DNA of 64,000 nt from Maridesulfovibrio sp050916235. GTDB taxonomy: Bacteria; Desulfobacterota; Desulfovibrionia; Desulfovibrionales; Desulfovibrionaceae. The notes under the pieces were generated by a model. That model searched no databases, was not told where the DNA came from, and worked only from the letters and a program-made list of their open reading frames with translations. The DNA lies in contig NZ_CP104854.1 in NCBI RefSeq assembly GCF_050916235.1, positions 2,852,001 through 2,916,000 on the forward strand, written 5' to 3'. Position 1 is the stretch's first letter. Every line of letters starts with the position of its first letter. This document shows, piece by piece, positions 7,160 through 15,944 of the stretch. Made by a program: the position numbers and the translations under genes.

Positions 7160-8983
7160 GTGGCCAAGAAAAAGATTAGGTTCATGTGTACTGCTTTTCG
7201 TGACGGCTTTCAGTCCGTTTACGGAGCCAGGGTCAAAACCGATGATTTCCTGCCTGCTGTAGCAGCGGCTAAGGAAGCAGGGATTGACTGGTTTGAAGCT
7301 GGCGGAGGTGCACGGTTCCAGGCCCTCTATTTCTATTCCAATGAATGTGCCTTTGAAATGATGGACAGGTTCAGGGAGACCGCAGGTCCTGATGCCGATC
7401 TTCAGACGCTTGCCCGCGGTGTCAACGTGGTCGGTCTTGAGTCCCAGCCCAGTGATGTCATCAAAGCCCATGCCGATCTTTTTGCCAAACACGGCATAAC
7501 CACAATCCGTAACTTTGACGCTCTAAACGATGTCAACAACCTGATCTACAGCGGTCAGTGTATAGTTGATGCCGGCCTCAAGCATCAGGTGGTTGTTTCC
7601 ATGATGGAACTGCCTCCCGGATGTTCAGGCGCACACGACGCGGCTTTCTATGAGAAGACCCTGCGCCAGATTCTTGATGCGGGAATTCCTTTTGATTCAG
7701 TATGTTTTAAAGACGCATCCGGTACATCTACCCCATCCAAGGTTCACGAAACTATAAAGTTGGCCAAGAAGATGCTGCCTGCTGACGTCATGCTGCATTT
7801 CCATACCCACGAGACAGCCGGAATCGGCGGACTCTGCTACATGTCGGCTATCGAGGCCGGTGCTGATGCTATCGACCTGTCCATGGCTCCTGCCTCCGGC
7901 GGAACCTGCCAGACCGATATTGTCACCATGTGGCACATTCTGCGCGGCACCGACTACACCATCGACGTTGACATCGACAAGATCATCAAGGCCGAGGATG
8001 TCTTCCGTGACTGTATGAAGGATTATTTCCTGCCGCCTGAAGCAACTCAGGTTGATCCCATGATTCCCTTCAGCCCCATGCCCGGCGGCGCGTTGACTGC
8101 TAATACCCAGATGCTGCGCGATAACGGCCTCATGGACAGGTACCCGGAAATCATCCGGGCCATGAGTGAAGTGGTACGCAAGGGCGGATTCGGAACTTCC
8201 GTTACCCCTGTTTCCCAGTTCTACTTCCAGCAGGCGTTCAACAACGTCATGTTCGGTCCCTGGAAGAAGTTTGCAGACGGTTACGGCAAGATGGTTCTGG
8301 GCTACTTCGGCAAGACCCCGGTCGCTCCGGATGCAGAAGTTGTAAAGCTTGCTTCCGAACAGATGGGCCTTGAACCCACTACCAAGACTCCCCTTGAAAT
8401 CAACGACGCAGATCCCAGCAAGGGTCTCAAGCCCGCTCGCGAAACCTGCGAGAAAGAGGGCTTTGAGCTTAGCGAAGAGAACATCTTCATCGTGGCAACC
8501 TGCAAGGACAAGGGCGTCAACTTCCTTAAAGGCAACGCCCGTATCGGCATCCGTTACAAGAAGGACGTTGAAGCCGAACAGCTTCAGAAGCTCGGTGCAA
8601 CAGTTGGTGGCGGTTCCGGTTCGGGAACAGTCAACGTTACTGTGGACGGCAAGTCCTACACTGTAAATGTTGATGGTGCCACCGCAACAATCAACGGCAA
8701 GTCCTACTCTGTAGGAGCCGGTGATGCAGCAGCTTCAGCCGGTGCTACCGCAGCTTCCGCCGGTGCAACTGAGCCGATAGCGGCTCCCATGCCCGGTCTG
8801 ATCATCCGTACGGCTGTCGAACCCGGTACTGCGGTTCAGGAAGGACAGACCATAGTGGTTATGGAAGCAATGAAGATGGAAATGGAAGTCAAGGCACACA
8901 AGGCCGGTACTGTCACCTCTTTCGCAGTTACTGCGGGAGATCAGGTGCAGCAGGGCCAGCTTCTTGCCGAGATGACCGTCTAG
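7160..8983 (+). CDS. oadA: Oxaloacetate decarboxylase alpha subunit (carboxyltransferase-biotin carrier)
   Basis: This 607-residue protein decarboxylates oxaloacetate to pyruvate, moving CO2 onto its own biotin. Residues 1-300 form the DRE-TIM carboxyltransferase domain, seen in FRDGFQSVYGAR, FKDASGTSTPSK and the metal-site FHTHETAG. A conserved C-terminal carboxylase region follows. A flexible Gly/Ala-rich linker (about 480-535) leads to a biotinyl domain with EAMKMEM, where the second lysine-flanking Met marks the biotin site. GTG 7160 has a GGGAGGGG ribosome-binding site. The downstream gamma and beta genes identify it as part of the Na+-pumping decarboxylase rather than pyruvate carboxylase subunit B. 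Confidence 0.93.
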   Translation: MAKKKIRFMCTAFRDGFQSVYGARVKTDDFLPAVAAAKEAGIDWFEAGGGARFQALYFYSNECAFEMMDRFRETAGPDADLQTLARGVNVVGLESQPSDVIKAHADLFAKHGITTIRNFDALNDVNNLIYSGQCIVDAGLKHQVVVSMMELPPGCSGAHDAAFYEKTLRQILDAGIPFDSVCFKDASGTSTPSKVHETIKLAKKMLPADVMLHFHTHETAGIGGLCYMSAIEAGADAIDLSMAPASGGTCQTDIVTMWHILRGTDYTIDVDIDKIIKAEDVFRDCMKDYFLPPEATQVDPMIPFSPMPGGALTANTQMLRDNGLMDRYPEIIRAMSEVVRKGGFGTSVTPVSQFYFQQAFNNVMFGPWKKFADGYGKMVLGYFGKTPVAPDAEVVKLASEQMGLEPTTKTPLEINDADPSKGLKPARETCEKEGFELSEENIFIVATCKDKGVNFLKGNARIGIRYKKDVEAEQLQKLGATVGGGSGSGTVNVTVDGKSYTVNVDGATATINGKSYSVGAGDAAASAGATAASAGATEPIAAPMPGLIIRTAVEPGTAVQEGQTIVVMEAMKMEMEVKAHKAGTVTSFAVTAGDQVQQGQLLAEMTV

Positions 8984-9016
8984 CCCCGCAACACTTAAGC
9001 GCAATAGGAGACTCCA

Positions 9017-9295
9017 ATGCAACAAGTGTTGTTCAGCTGGGATAACGTGGTTGCCGGCAACGGCGTGGCACTTTCCTTAACCGGCATGAGCATCGTGTTC
9101 GTCGCCCTGGTTTTGGTCAGCTGCTACATTGCGCTGCTGCCCAAGATTGTCGCACTCTGCAACAAGATTATTCCGCCTTCAGCCCACCACCACGGGCCGG
9201 TGGCCAAAGCTCCCGCGCCCACTATCAAGAGCGGGCCTTCTGAAGCGGAAATTGTGGCCGCTGCAGTGGCGTACCTGCATAAAAACAAGGGCTAG
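9017..9295 (+). CDS. oadG: Oxaloacetate decarboxylase gamma chain (OadG-like)
   Basis: This 92-residue protein has one N-terminal membrane span (about 17-46, SLTGMSIVFVALVLVSCYIALLP). A His-Pro-Ala linker (SAHHHGP) and an amphipathic C-terminus follow. This is the OadG layout: the helix docks on OadB, and the histidine-bearing tail binds zinc and holds OadA. It lies 33 bp after oadA with GGAG before ATG, and 9 bp before oadB. Confidence 0.85.
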   Translation: MQQVLFSWDNVVAGNGVALSLTGMSIVFVALVLVSCYIALLPKIVALCNKIIPPSAHHHGPVAKAPAPTIKSGPSEAEIVAAAVAYLHKNKG

Positions 9296-9304
9296 ACGGA
9301 CGTT

Positions 9305-10432
9305 ATGGATATACTTCTTCACTTCTTAAGCACAACGGGCTTTGCTCAGATGACCCCCGGTAACCTCATCATGATTGTTATCGGTGCCGTCTTCATCGCT
9401 CTGGCTATTATCAAGGATTACGAGCCGCTGCTGCTCCTGCCCATCGGGTTCGGAGCCATCGTGGGCAACATTCCCGCCATCGCGGGTATGCCGCTCAGCG
9501 TTTATGACGAAGGCAGCGTGCTTTACTATATCTACTTCGGCGTCAGCAAAGGGGTCTTCCCGCCGCTGATCTTCCTGGGAATCGGAGCCATGACCGACTT
9601 TTCGTGCATGCTCTCCAACCCGAAACTTATTCTGCTCGGCGCAGCAGCCCAGATGGGTATCTTCGCGACTCTCATCGGAGCGCTGTATATGGGATTTACT
9701 CCCGCTGAAGCAGCTTCCATCGGTATTATCGGCGGGGCGGACGGTCCTACGGCCATCTTCCTTTCGTCCAAGCTGGCACCGCATCTGCTGGGAGCTATCG
9801 CCATTGCGGCTTACTCCTACATGGCACTTGTTCCGGTAATCCAGCCGCCGATCATGAAGCTCATGACCAGCAAAAAAGAGCGTCTTATCCGCATGACTGC
9901 ACCCCGTACAGTAACCACCCGTGAAAAAGTGCTTTTCCCGGTGGGCGGATTCATCATTACCGCTCTTATCGCTCCGGGGTCGCTTGCCCTGGTCGGTATG
10001 CTCTTCTTCGGTAACCTGCTCAAGGAATCCGGTGTTACCGAGCGTCTGGCGGAAACAGCGCGTACCGCGCTCATCGACTCCGTTACCATCCTGCTCGGTT
10101 TCTCCGTAGGTGCATCCACTCAGGCCCAGACCTTCCTTACTCCGGACAGTCTGCTTATCTTCGGTCTCGGTGCTGCTTCCTTCTGTGTGGCTACCGCCAG
10201 TGGAGTCGGTTTTGCCAAAATCATGAACCTGTTCCTCAAGGATAAACTCAATCCGCTGATCGGTGCAGCCGGCGTTTCCGCCGTTCCCGACTCCGCAAGG
10301 GTTGTCCAGATGATTGCCCGTGATGAAGATCCGCATAACTTCCTGCTCATGCATGCCATGGCCCCCAACGTTGCCGGGGTTCTCGGTTCCGCTGTCGCAG
10401 CCGGTGTGCTCTGGTCTGTTCTGGCAATGTAG
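9305..10432 (+). CDS. oadB: Oxaloacetate decarboxylase beta subunit, Na+-pumping membrane carboxybiotin decarboxylase
   Basis: This 375-residue polytopic protein is the ion pump of the complex. It decarboxylates carboxybiotin on OadA and exports Na+. The signature IGIIGGADGPTAIFLSSKLAP (around residues 140-160) holds the essential Asp, and a second re-entrant region contains GFSVGASTQAQTFL. The length fits the GcdB/MmdB/OadB family. In this organism the pump probably couples pyruvate/oxaloacetate balance to a sodium gradient. A related methylmalonyl-CoA or glutaconyl-CoA beta subunit would look similar, but the adjacent OadA settles the assignment. Confidence 0.93.
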   Translation: MDILLHFLSTTGFAQMTPGNLIMIVIGAVFIALAIIKDYEPLLLLPIGFGAIVGNIPAIAGMPLSVYDEGSVLYYIYFGVSKGVFPPLIFLGIGAMTDFSCMLSNPKLILLGAAAQMGIFATLIGALYMGFTPAEAASIGIIGGADGPTAIFLSSKLAPHLLGAIAIAAYSYMALVPVIQPPIMKLMTSKKERLIRMTAPRTVTTREKVLFPVGGFIITALIAPGSLALVGMLFFGNLLKESGVTERLAETARTALIDSVTILLGFSVGASTQAQTFLTPDSLLIFGLGAASFCVATASGVGFAKIMNLFLKDKLNPLIGAAGVSAVPDSARVVQMIARDEDPHNFLLMHAMAPNVAGVLGSAVAAGVLWSVLAM

Positions 10433-10443
10433 GATCGGTAGCC

Positions 10444-10548
10444 ATGAAGCTTGATACCCGAAAGATGCAGACTAAACGTAAGTGTACACTTGCGTCTGTT
10501 GCCAAGACTATGAAGGCGACCAAGCAGAAAAAGGTACAGGCATATTAA
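10444..10548 (+). CDS. Very basic 34-aa ORF at the end of the oad operon
   Basis: The frame starts at ATG 10444, only 11 bases after the oadB stop, with AGGA nine bases upstream. It encodes MKLDTRKMQTKRKCTLASVAKT followed by a Lys-rich end (KATKQKKVQAY). Roughly a third of the residues are Lys or Arg. It ends just before the operon terminator at 10557. No family is recognised. It could be a small regulatory or RNA-binding peptide, or spurious. Confidence 0.4.
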   Translation: MKLDTRKMQTKRKCTLASVAKTMKATKQKKVQAY

Positions 10549-10556
10549 GATGAATA

Positions 10557-10590
10557 GGGCGCATTCTCATAACCGAGAATGCGCCCTTCT
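10557..10590 (+). terminator. Terminator of the oad operon
   Basis: A perfect 12-bp stem (10557-10568 with 10575-10586) is followed by a weak TTCT tail. Confidence 0.65.
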
Positions 10591-10866
10591 CAATGCTGTA
10601 GCCTTTTACCGGCACGGCTTTGACTGTATAAATTGTGGAATACATTTGCGTGCACCAACAGGGAACTGTTCTCCAGGAAGTCCTCTCTTGTTTTTGGGAC
10701 AAATGAACAGTGGTAATTTATCGCAAATGGAGTTACAGGCCGGGAAAAAAGTGAATGCCGTAATCACAGGCAGATTTGCGGGTCCATAGGGAATGCCTCG
10801 GGCAGGACTCGAAAATTTGAGGGTAATTGTTCTTTTTTACGGCCTGTAAATAAAAAATCATATAAC

Positions 10867-10905
10867 AAGTCCATCAGGGACGGCTTTTCGGTAGCCGTTG
10901 GACTT
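10867..10905 (+). promoter_or_regulatory. Hairpin in the leader of the PEP carboxykinase gene
   Basis: AAGTCCA pairs with TGGACTT and, after a six-base one-sided bulge, ACGGCT pairs with AGCCGT. The bulged hairpin ends about 10 bases before the GGAGGA ribosome-binding site of the next gene. It has no T run and so is not a terminator. The remaining 10590-10866 stretch shows no supported gene. Confidence 0.4.
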
Positions 10906-10928
10906 AACATTTTCTTTGGAGGAAAAAA

Positions 10929-12665
10929 GTGGCCAGTCAGTCAACCTACGAATTCTATAAAGACGATCTTTCCAAGATTCCGCCGTTGCGCGCTATTGCG
11001 GAAACCCTTCTTGCCGATAAACGGGTCCGCAAGGTGACAGCAGCTGAAGCTTATGATCTTGCCCGCAAGCAGTGGGATGTAATGGAAACAGACCACCCCA
11101 TTTATCCGGAAGCTGCCAAACGTCTCGGTCTTCCCGAAGGCGCAAAGCTGCTGAACCACTGCCACGGTAAAATTGTCGGCCGTACCGCCATGGCCCGCCG
11201 TTTTTACAACAGGCTCAGCGGTGCTGATCAGCGCAAGGTTCTCGGTGATCTGCGTGAAGCTATTTCCGACATGCAGGAACGGTCGTTGATTAAGGCTGAA
11301 GCAGTCGTGGGTCTTGATCAGGACCTCATGATTAAGGCCACCATTCTCGGCGGTGAAGATGATGCCGCCAACATTTTCAACTGGCTGGTCAACTTCACTC
11401 CCTTTGACGAACTTGCCAAAGAATATGCTGAAAGTGCAAAGCTGCCCATTCAGGACATCATCATTATCGGTGACAACCTCTGGCGCAACACCGATCCTTT
11501 CTATCACAATCAGGGCTTCCCGCAGCTGGCCCTCGTGGATGAAGAGTGCAACGTAATCTACAACTTCGGCATGCGCTATTTCGGCGAACGCAAGAAAGGC
11601 ACTCTCACCTTGGCCTGGACTTCCGGTATCCGTGTCGGCATGGCAGCATGTCACGGCGGTATCAAGGAAATCGATTTTGCTGAATGCTCCGACGCAGAAA
11701 TCAAGGGTCTGGGCAAGAAATCCATTGCCTTTTTCGGTCTCTCCGGAACAGGTAAATCCTCACACACCAACTCGCACGACAATGGCGGAACTCTGCCGGC
11801 CGGTTTTACCAAGAAGGTTCTGCACGACGATGCATTCCAGATTGATATTGAAAACCGTGTCTGCCGTGCCTGGGAACCGACGCTTTTTGACAAGACCGAC
11901 TCCCGGCCTCTGGGCAACCCGGACTGGAAATACATGGTATCGGTCATGAACCATGCCATGCTTGAGATTGACGGAAAAGTCATGCCGCTCGGACAGGATA
12001 TCCGCAACCCCAACGGCCGCGCTCTTATCGACCGTGACGTGCTCGGCGAATACGTCAATCGCTGCACATTCCCAGATTCCCTGTGCTGGCTGATGAAGGA
12101 TTCCTGTCTGCCTCCCATCATTCGTTTCACCGATACCTACCTTGCAGTAGCCATGGGTGCAGCTCTCATGACCAAGCGCAACCTCGCCGAGAACGTATCG
12201 GAAGAAGAGCTGAAGAAACTGGTATTTATTCCTTTTGCCAACCCCTTCCGCGTTTACGAACTCTGGAAGGATGTTGAAGCATTCGCCAATGTCTTCGACT
12301 GCGGCGCGCACGGCTACAGTTTCAACTCCGTCGGATTCTGGAAATCCTCCGATTCCGACCTGAATCCCATTCCCCTGCAGACCTCTCTGACCCTGCAGTC
12401 CATGATCCTTACCGACAAACTGGAGTGGGAAGACTGGGATCTGCTGCCCGGAGCGCAGATTCCCAAGCGTAACTGCATGGAAAGGGTGCTGCCCGGTTAT
12501 TACGACACCTACAACCCTGAAAACGTTGATAACCGTGCAGAGTACATCCAGACCCTCAAGGACCGTTTTGCCCAGCGCAGACATTTCCTTGAGCAGGAAG
12601 ATGATCTGAACTGCAAGCCTGAACTGCTGGCCAAGCTCACCAAGCTGCTCCACGTTAAGGCATAG
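10929..12665 (+). CDS. pckA: Divergent ATP-type phosphoenolpyruvate carboxykinase
   Basis: This 578-residue protein converts oxaloacetate and ATP to PEP and CO2 in the cytoplasm. The P-loop FFGLSGTGKSS (around residue 265) and the YFGERKKG segment place it in the ATP-PEPCK family. The DDAFQID segment takes the position of the family's metal-binding DDEH region. It is longer than, and clearly diverged from, the E. coli type, with an N-terminal extension of about 100 residues, so a related kinase activity cannot be ruled out. GTG 10929 has GGAGGA upstream. Its position next to the oxaloacetate decarboxylase operon groups two enzymes that compete for oxaloacetate. Confidence 0.78.
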   Translation: MASQSTYEFYKDDLSKIPPLRAIAETLLADKRVRKVTAAEAYDLARKQWDVMETDHPIYPEAAKRLGLPEGAKLLNHCHGKIVGRTAMARRFYNRLSGADQRKVLGDLREAISDMQERSLIKAEAVVGLDQDLMIKATILGGEDDAANIFNWLVNFTPFDELAKEYAESAKLPIQDIIIIGDNLWRNTDPFYHNQGFPQLALVDEECNVIYNFGMRYFGERKKGTLTLAWTSGIRVGMAACHGGIKEIDFAECSDAEIKGLGKKSIAFFGLSGTGKSSHTNSHDNGGTLPAGFTKKVLHDDAFQIDIENRVCRAWEPTLFDKTDSRPLGNPDWKYMVSVMNHAMLEIDGKVMPLGQDIRNPNGRALIDRDVLGEYVNRCTFPDSLCWLMKDSCLPPIIRFTDTYLAVAMGAALMTKRNLAENVSEEELKKLVFIPFANPFRVYELWKDVEAFANVFDCGAHGYSFNSVGFWKSSDSDLNPIPLQTSLTLQSMILTDKLEWEDWDLLPGAQIPKRNCMERVLPGYYDTYNPENVDNRAEYIQTLKDRFAQRRHFLEQEDDLNCKPELLAKLTKLLHVKA

Positions 12666-12679
12666 CTTTACAATAAAAG

Positions 12680-12720
12680 AAAAAACGCCCCGCAGACATC
12701 AGCTTGCGGGGCGTTTTTTT
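12680..12720. terminator. Bidirectional terminator between pckA and sdaA
   Basis: A perfect 15-bp inverted repeat (12680-12694 with 12705-12719) begins with an A run and ends with a T run. It can serve both convergent genes. Confidence 0.9.
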
Positions 12721-12739
12721 CGTTCAGTAAAATCTGCTG

Positions 12740-14089
12740 TCAGCAGTTGGGGACCGATACAGCCAATCCGCCGAGTGATGTCTCCTTGTATCTTGAATCC
12801 ATGTCTCTGCCGGTGTCGGCCATGGCCTTCACTACTTCATCGTAAGTCACCTTGTGGAACTGTTCATTCTCAACGCTGGCGATCAGGTACGCGTTGTATG
12901 CTCGGACAGCTCCCATGGCATTCCTTTCAATGCACGGAATCTGCACGTATCCCCCGACCGGGTCGCATGTAAGACCGAGGTGGTGCTCCAGTGCTGTTTC
13001 CGCCGCATTCTCGGTTCGCCAGAAACGGAATCCATTGGCGTAGGTTACCAGCCCGGCAGCCATGGCCGAAGCAACCCCGATTTCACCCTGACAACCAACC
13101 TCGGCACCGGCAATACTGGCATTGTGTTTTGCAATGAAGCCAAGGGCCGCTGCAACGAGCATTCCCTGACGGACCATTTCCCTGCTGATGCCCAGATCTT
13201 CCTCCAGTGCGTAGACCACAGCCGGAATTACCCCGGCGGAACCGGAAGTCGGAGCAGTTACTACAATATGACCGGCCGCATTTTCTTCGGAAGCAGCAAA
13301 TCCGTATGCGTTGAGGCGCAGCAGGAAAGCGTCCGCAGCATTCGGTTTTGAGCTGCTGCCATACAATCTTTTGGCTTTACGGTGCAGTCCGATGGGGCCG
13401 GGCAGCACTCCTTCGGCGGACAGCCCGTTTTCAACGGCTTTCTTCATGGTATCGATTATGGCGTCCAGCTTTATGTTTATTTCGTCCTCGTTGAGCCCGG
13501 TAACGGAAGATTCGTTCTCCAGTACAAGCTGGTGCAGTCTCATCTCCTTGTCAGTAAGGATCTGCTTCAACTCTTCCATGCATGAGTACTTGTATTTTGG
13601 AGCGCAGGGGATTTCCTCCAGTTCTCCTTTCCATTTAATGAATCCTCCGCCGATGGAGTAGTACTCCTGCTCATGGATAATGGTATCCCCTTTTTTTAGC
13701 CTGATGAGCAGGGTGTTTGCGTAGGGAAAACTGTTTTCCACCTCTGCAAAGACAACGTTATTGACGCTTATGGGCAGGGAGATGTTTCCGCTGTCGAACT
13801 TATGGCTGGATCTGTCGGCGAGGCTGTCCAGAAAAGAGCAGTCCACGGTGTCGGGAAGATAACCGAGCAGTCCGGCAATAACCGCACGGTCGGTGCCGTG
13901 CCCCTCCCCTGTTGCACTAAGGCTTCCGTACAGGCGAACCTCAAGATTGTCTGGAGTCTCCGAAAGCGTCAGCTCCCTTACGGAACTGTAAAAATTGTAC
14001 CCGGCCCGCATGGGGCCGATTGTATGGGAGCTGGACGGCCCGGGACCGATTTTGAAGAGTTCGAAAACGGAAGTGGTAATGGCGATCAT
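12740..14089 (-). CDS. sdaA: Iron-sulfur L-serine dehydratase, single chain
   Basis: This 449-residue protein deaminates L-serine to pyruvate and ammonia using a [4Fe-4S] cluster, not PLP. Both the beta-type N-terminal part (GPGPSSSHTIGPMRAG) and the alpha-type catalytic part (TSGSAGVIPA, GCQGEIGVASAMAAG, LTCDPVGG, PCIERNAMGA) are in one chain. The cluster cysteines are in the last three motifs. I chose ATG 14089 because AAGGAGGA lies just upstream. A frame extension to 14155 starts without a ribosome-binding site. It is monocistronic and divergent from the DUF523 gene. Confidence 0.93.
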   Translation of the reverse strand: MIAITTSVFELFKIGPGPSSSHTIGPMRAGYNFYSSVRELTLSETPDNLEVRLYGSLSATGEGHGTDRAVIAGLLGYLPDTVDCSFLDSLADRSSHKFDSGNISLPISVNNVVFAEVENSFPYANTLLIRLKKGDTIIHEQEYYSIGGGFIKWKGELEEIPCAPKYKYSCMEELKQILTDKEMRLHQLVLENESSVTGLNEDEINIKLDAIIDTMKKAVENGLSAEGVLPGPIGLHRKAKRLYGSSSKPNAADAFLLRLNAYGFAASEENAAGHIVVTAPTSGSAGVIPAVVYALEEDLGISREMVRQGMLVAAALGFIAKHNASIAGAEVGCQGEIGVASAMAAGLVTYANGFRFWRTENAAETALEHHLGLTCDPVGGYVQIPCIERNAMGAVRAYNAYLIASVENEQFHKVTYDEVVKAMADTGRDMDSRYKETSLGGLAVSVPNC

Positions 14090-14184
14090 AAGTCCTCCTT
14101 GACCGTGGAAGTTGTTTGTGAAATTAGCACTAGCATACAGCAGGAATTGTAACAACGAACTTTCGGCCTCTGGAGGTTGAACAT

Positions 14185-14589
14185 ATGTATATTGTAAGCG
14201 GTTGTCTTGCCGGGCTTTGTTGCAGATATGACGGCAGGGATAACGCGGATGAGCGGGTCATGGGACTGGTTCGCGAAGGCCGGGCTGTCCCGGTCTGTCC
14301 TGAACAGCTGGGGGGGCTTCCTACCCCGCGTCCGGCATGTGAGATTGTCAGCAACAGGGTGCTCACTGAAAAGGGTGTTGATGTTACCGATAATTTTCTG
14401 CGCGGCGCAGAGGAATGCCTCAAGCTGGCAAAGATGGTAGGCGCCCGGAAGGCCATTCTGAAGGCTAGGTCCCCGTCATGCGGCAGCGGCATGGTTTACG
14501 ATGGCACGTTCAGCAGCAAACTTGTCGAGGGAGACGGATTGTTTGCAGCCATTCTCAAAAGGGAAGGCATTGAGGTTGAAACCGAATAA
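14185..14589 (+). CDS. DUF523 family protein
   Basis: This 134-residue protein carries the DUF523 (YbbK-like) signatures: SGCLAGLCCRYDGRDN at the start, VCPEQLGGLPTPR near residue 45, and LKARSPSCGSG near 92. The conserved cysteines suggest a metal or cluster site. The biochemical role of the family is not known to me. The gene is alone between the divergent sdaA and a strong terminator. Confidence 0.88.
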   Translation: MYIVSGCLAGLCCRYDGRDNADERVMGLVREGRAVPVCPEQLGGLPTPRPACEIVSNRVLTEKGVDVTDNFLRGAEECLKLAKMVGARKAILKARSPSCGSGMVYDGTFSSKLVEGDGLFAAILKREGIEVETE

Positions 14590-14628
14590 AAACGGCCCGG
14601 AAATCGAAAGGATTTCCGGGCCGTTTTT
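14588..14628. terminator. Terminator after the DUF523 gene
   Basis: A perfect 18-bp stem (14588-14605 with 14611-14628) with loop GAAAG is flanked by A and T runs. It overlaps the end of the stop codon. Confidence 0.9.
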
Positions 14629-14799
14629 GGGCTTACTATTAAATAAGCGTTCCCGAACAATTTTCCTGAAAAAAGAAAATGTCTTTCAGTTTGCACAGCG
14701 AAGCAAATCAGGATTCGGGATCATGACAGCGCAGGCACAAGCGGCAGCCAGATAAAGGCTGTTGTGAGCCTGACTTCCTTTTCTCTCTATGCGAAATCA

Positions 14800-15069
14800 T
14801 TAATGAGTGATCTTGTCTTCTTTGATGAGCTGCTGCGCCACACCAAGATCGTAAAGGGCAAGCGGGTTGCGGTCGGACCCGCGTTTCTTGTACTCTTCGG
14901 CAGCTTCAAGAATCACGTCGTAAGGCAGCCATTCATGTTTGTCCCAAATGACGGGATTCTCGTTGGACCAAAGACGGAATTCTACAGAACCAAGGTTTTC
15001 ACGAACATACATTCTTGTGTCGCGGGTCTGAAGGGAAGGGTAGTAGTAAAGTCCGCGTTCATCTTTCAT
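14800..15069 (-). CDS. Conserved-looking hypothetical protein, 89 aa
   Basis: The product begins MKDERGLYYYPSLQTRDTRMYV and is soluble, acidic and rich in aromatic residues. It has a central WSNENPVIWDKHEWLPYD segment and a helical C-terminus. GGAG lies upstream of ATG 15069. It lies 13 bp downstream of the YkgJ-type gene and is probably co-transcribed. No known domain is recognised. Confidence 0.7.
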   Translation of the reverse strand: MKDERGLYYYPSLQTRDTRMYVRENLGSVEFRLWSNENPVIWDKHEWLPYDVILEAAEEYKKRGSDRNPLALYDLGVAQQLIKEDKITH

Positions 15070-15082
15070 CTTTTATCTCCCG

Positions 15083-15742
15083 TCAGGATGCTTTGCGCAG
15101 TGAAAAGGAATTGCCGTTGGGCGTGGAAATGATGCCGTATCCTTTCAGGATGATTCCAAGGGGACGTCCGAAGAAAAAGTCCATGGCTTCTTCGGGAAGT
15201 CCGGCTTTTTCGACTACGAGGTCGCGCACGGATTTATCATAAATCATCATTTCGCGCAGATCAGCCCTGAGGTCTTCCTTGCCGTTCCAGTCCGCAACGA
15301 CCTCAGTTGCAAGGGAGGCCAGTTTTTTCGGGGAACACCGTCTGTCATGCTCTTCGATAAGTTCCAGAACAGGATGTCCTTCGGGCAGTATGTCCCTGCG
15401 GGTAAGTCGATCCTTATCGTATATTTTCAAAAGGGGGTCGGGATCGCCGCAGAAAAGGGTCTGACATTCAAGGGGACGGTTCTTGTAGATCCGGCAGACC
15501 TGTGAGGAGACAGCCAGGAATTTGCAGGTCCATGATCCGCCTGCTCCCTTTACCTTAAGAATTTCTTCCTTGAGGGGGGCGACTGCGTTCTCGGGCTGGT
15601 CAAAGACAAGCTCACCTTTCCTGAGGGTTACAATGTCTGTAAGATCAAGACCCTCGGACTCCCTGAGCAGTCCAAGGTCCTGGGTGTGAAGGGCCGGACC
15701 GCCTTTGCGGCAGCAGGTACCGCACTGTTTGCATTCATTCAT
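15083..15742 (-). CDS. YkgJ-type cysteine-cluster protein
   Basis: This 219-residue protein has an N-terminal CKQCGTCCRKGG motif, the CxxCxxCC signature of the zinc/iron-chelating YkgJ family. Two further cysteine groups follow at about 84 (WTCKFLA) and 92-112 (CRIYKNRPLECQTLFC), as expected for that fold. The role is metal-cluster binding of unknown purpose. It is the first gene of a two-gene leftward unit and is divergent from dsrA. Confidence 0.85.
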   Translation of the reverse strand: MNECKQCGTCCRKGGPALHTQDLGLLRESEGLDLTDIVTLRKGELVFDQPENAVAPLKEEILKVKGAGGSWTCKFLAVSSQVCRIYKNRPLECQTLFCGDPDPLLKIYDKDRLTRRDILPEGHPVLELIEEHDRRCSPKKLASLATEVVADWNGKEDLRADLREMMIYDKSVRDLVVEKAGLPEEAMDFFFGRPLGIILKGYGIISTPNGNSFSLRKAS

Positions 15743-15904
15743 ATTAAGACAATCACTTTTTCAAGTTTATGTTGCTGGTTATCAAAAATTTCTGTAGGTA
15801 ATATTTGCTATTGACGCACCTTGTGTAGGGATGAGTAATTACGCTTAATCCGGGCTGCTTGGCAAGTCCCGAATTTTGTCATCGCTGATAATTTCAATCA
15901 TGTG

Positions 15905-15933
15905 TTGACAAAAAGTGTGTAAGTTCTTTATCT
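15905..15933 (+). promoter_or_regulatory. Putative dsrAB promoter
   Basis: TTGACA (15905-15910), 17 bp, TTATCT (15928-15933) fits a strong sigma-70 promoter about 190 bp upstream of dsrA. A GTGTG/CACAC imperfect inverted repeat overlaps the spacer and the -10 element. Confidence 0.55.
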
Positions 15934-15944
15934 CACACCTTAGG

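Noticed and set aside
9326..10354. 342-codon frame antisense to oadB
   Set aside because: The translation is highly charged with no motif, and the sense strand has the OadB signature.
10550..10789. 79-codon plus-strand frame after the oad operon
   Set aside because: It starts inside the operon terminator hairpin, lacks a ribosome-binding site and has no recognisable features.
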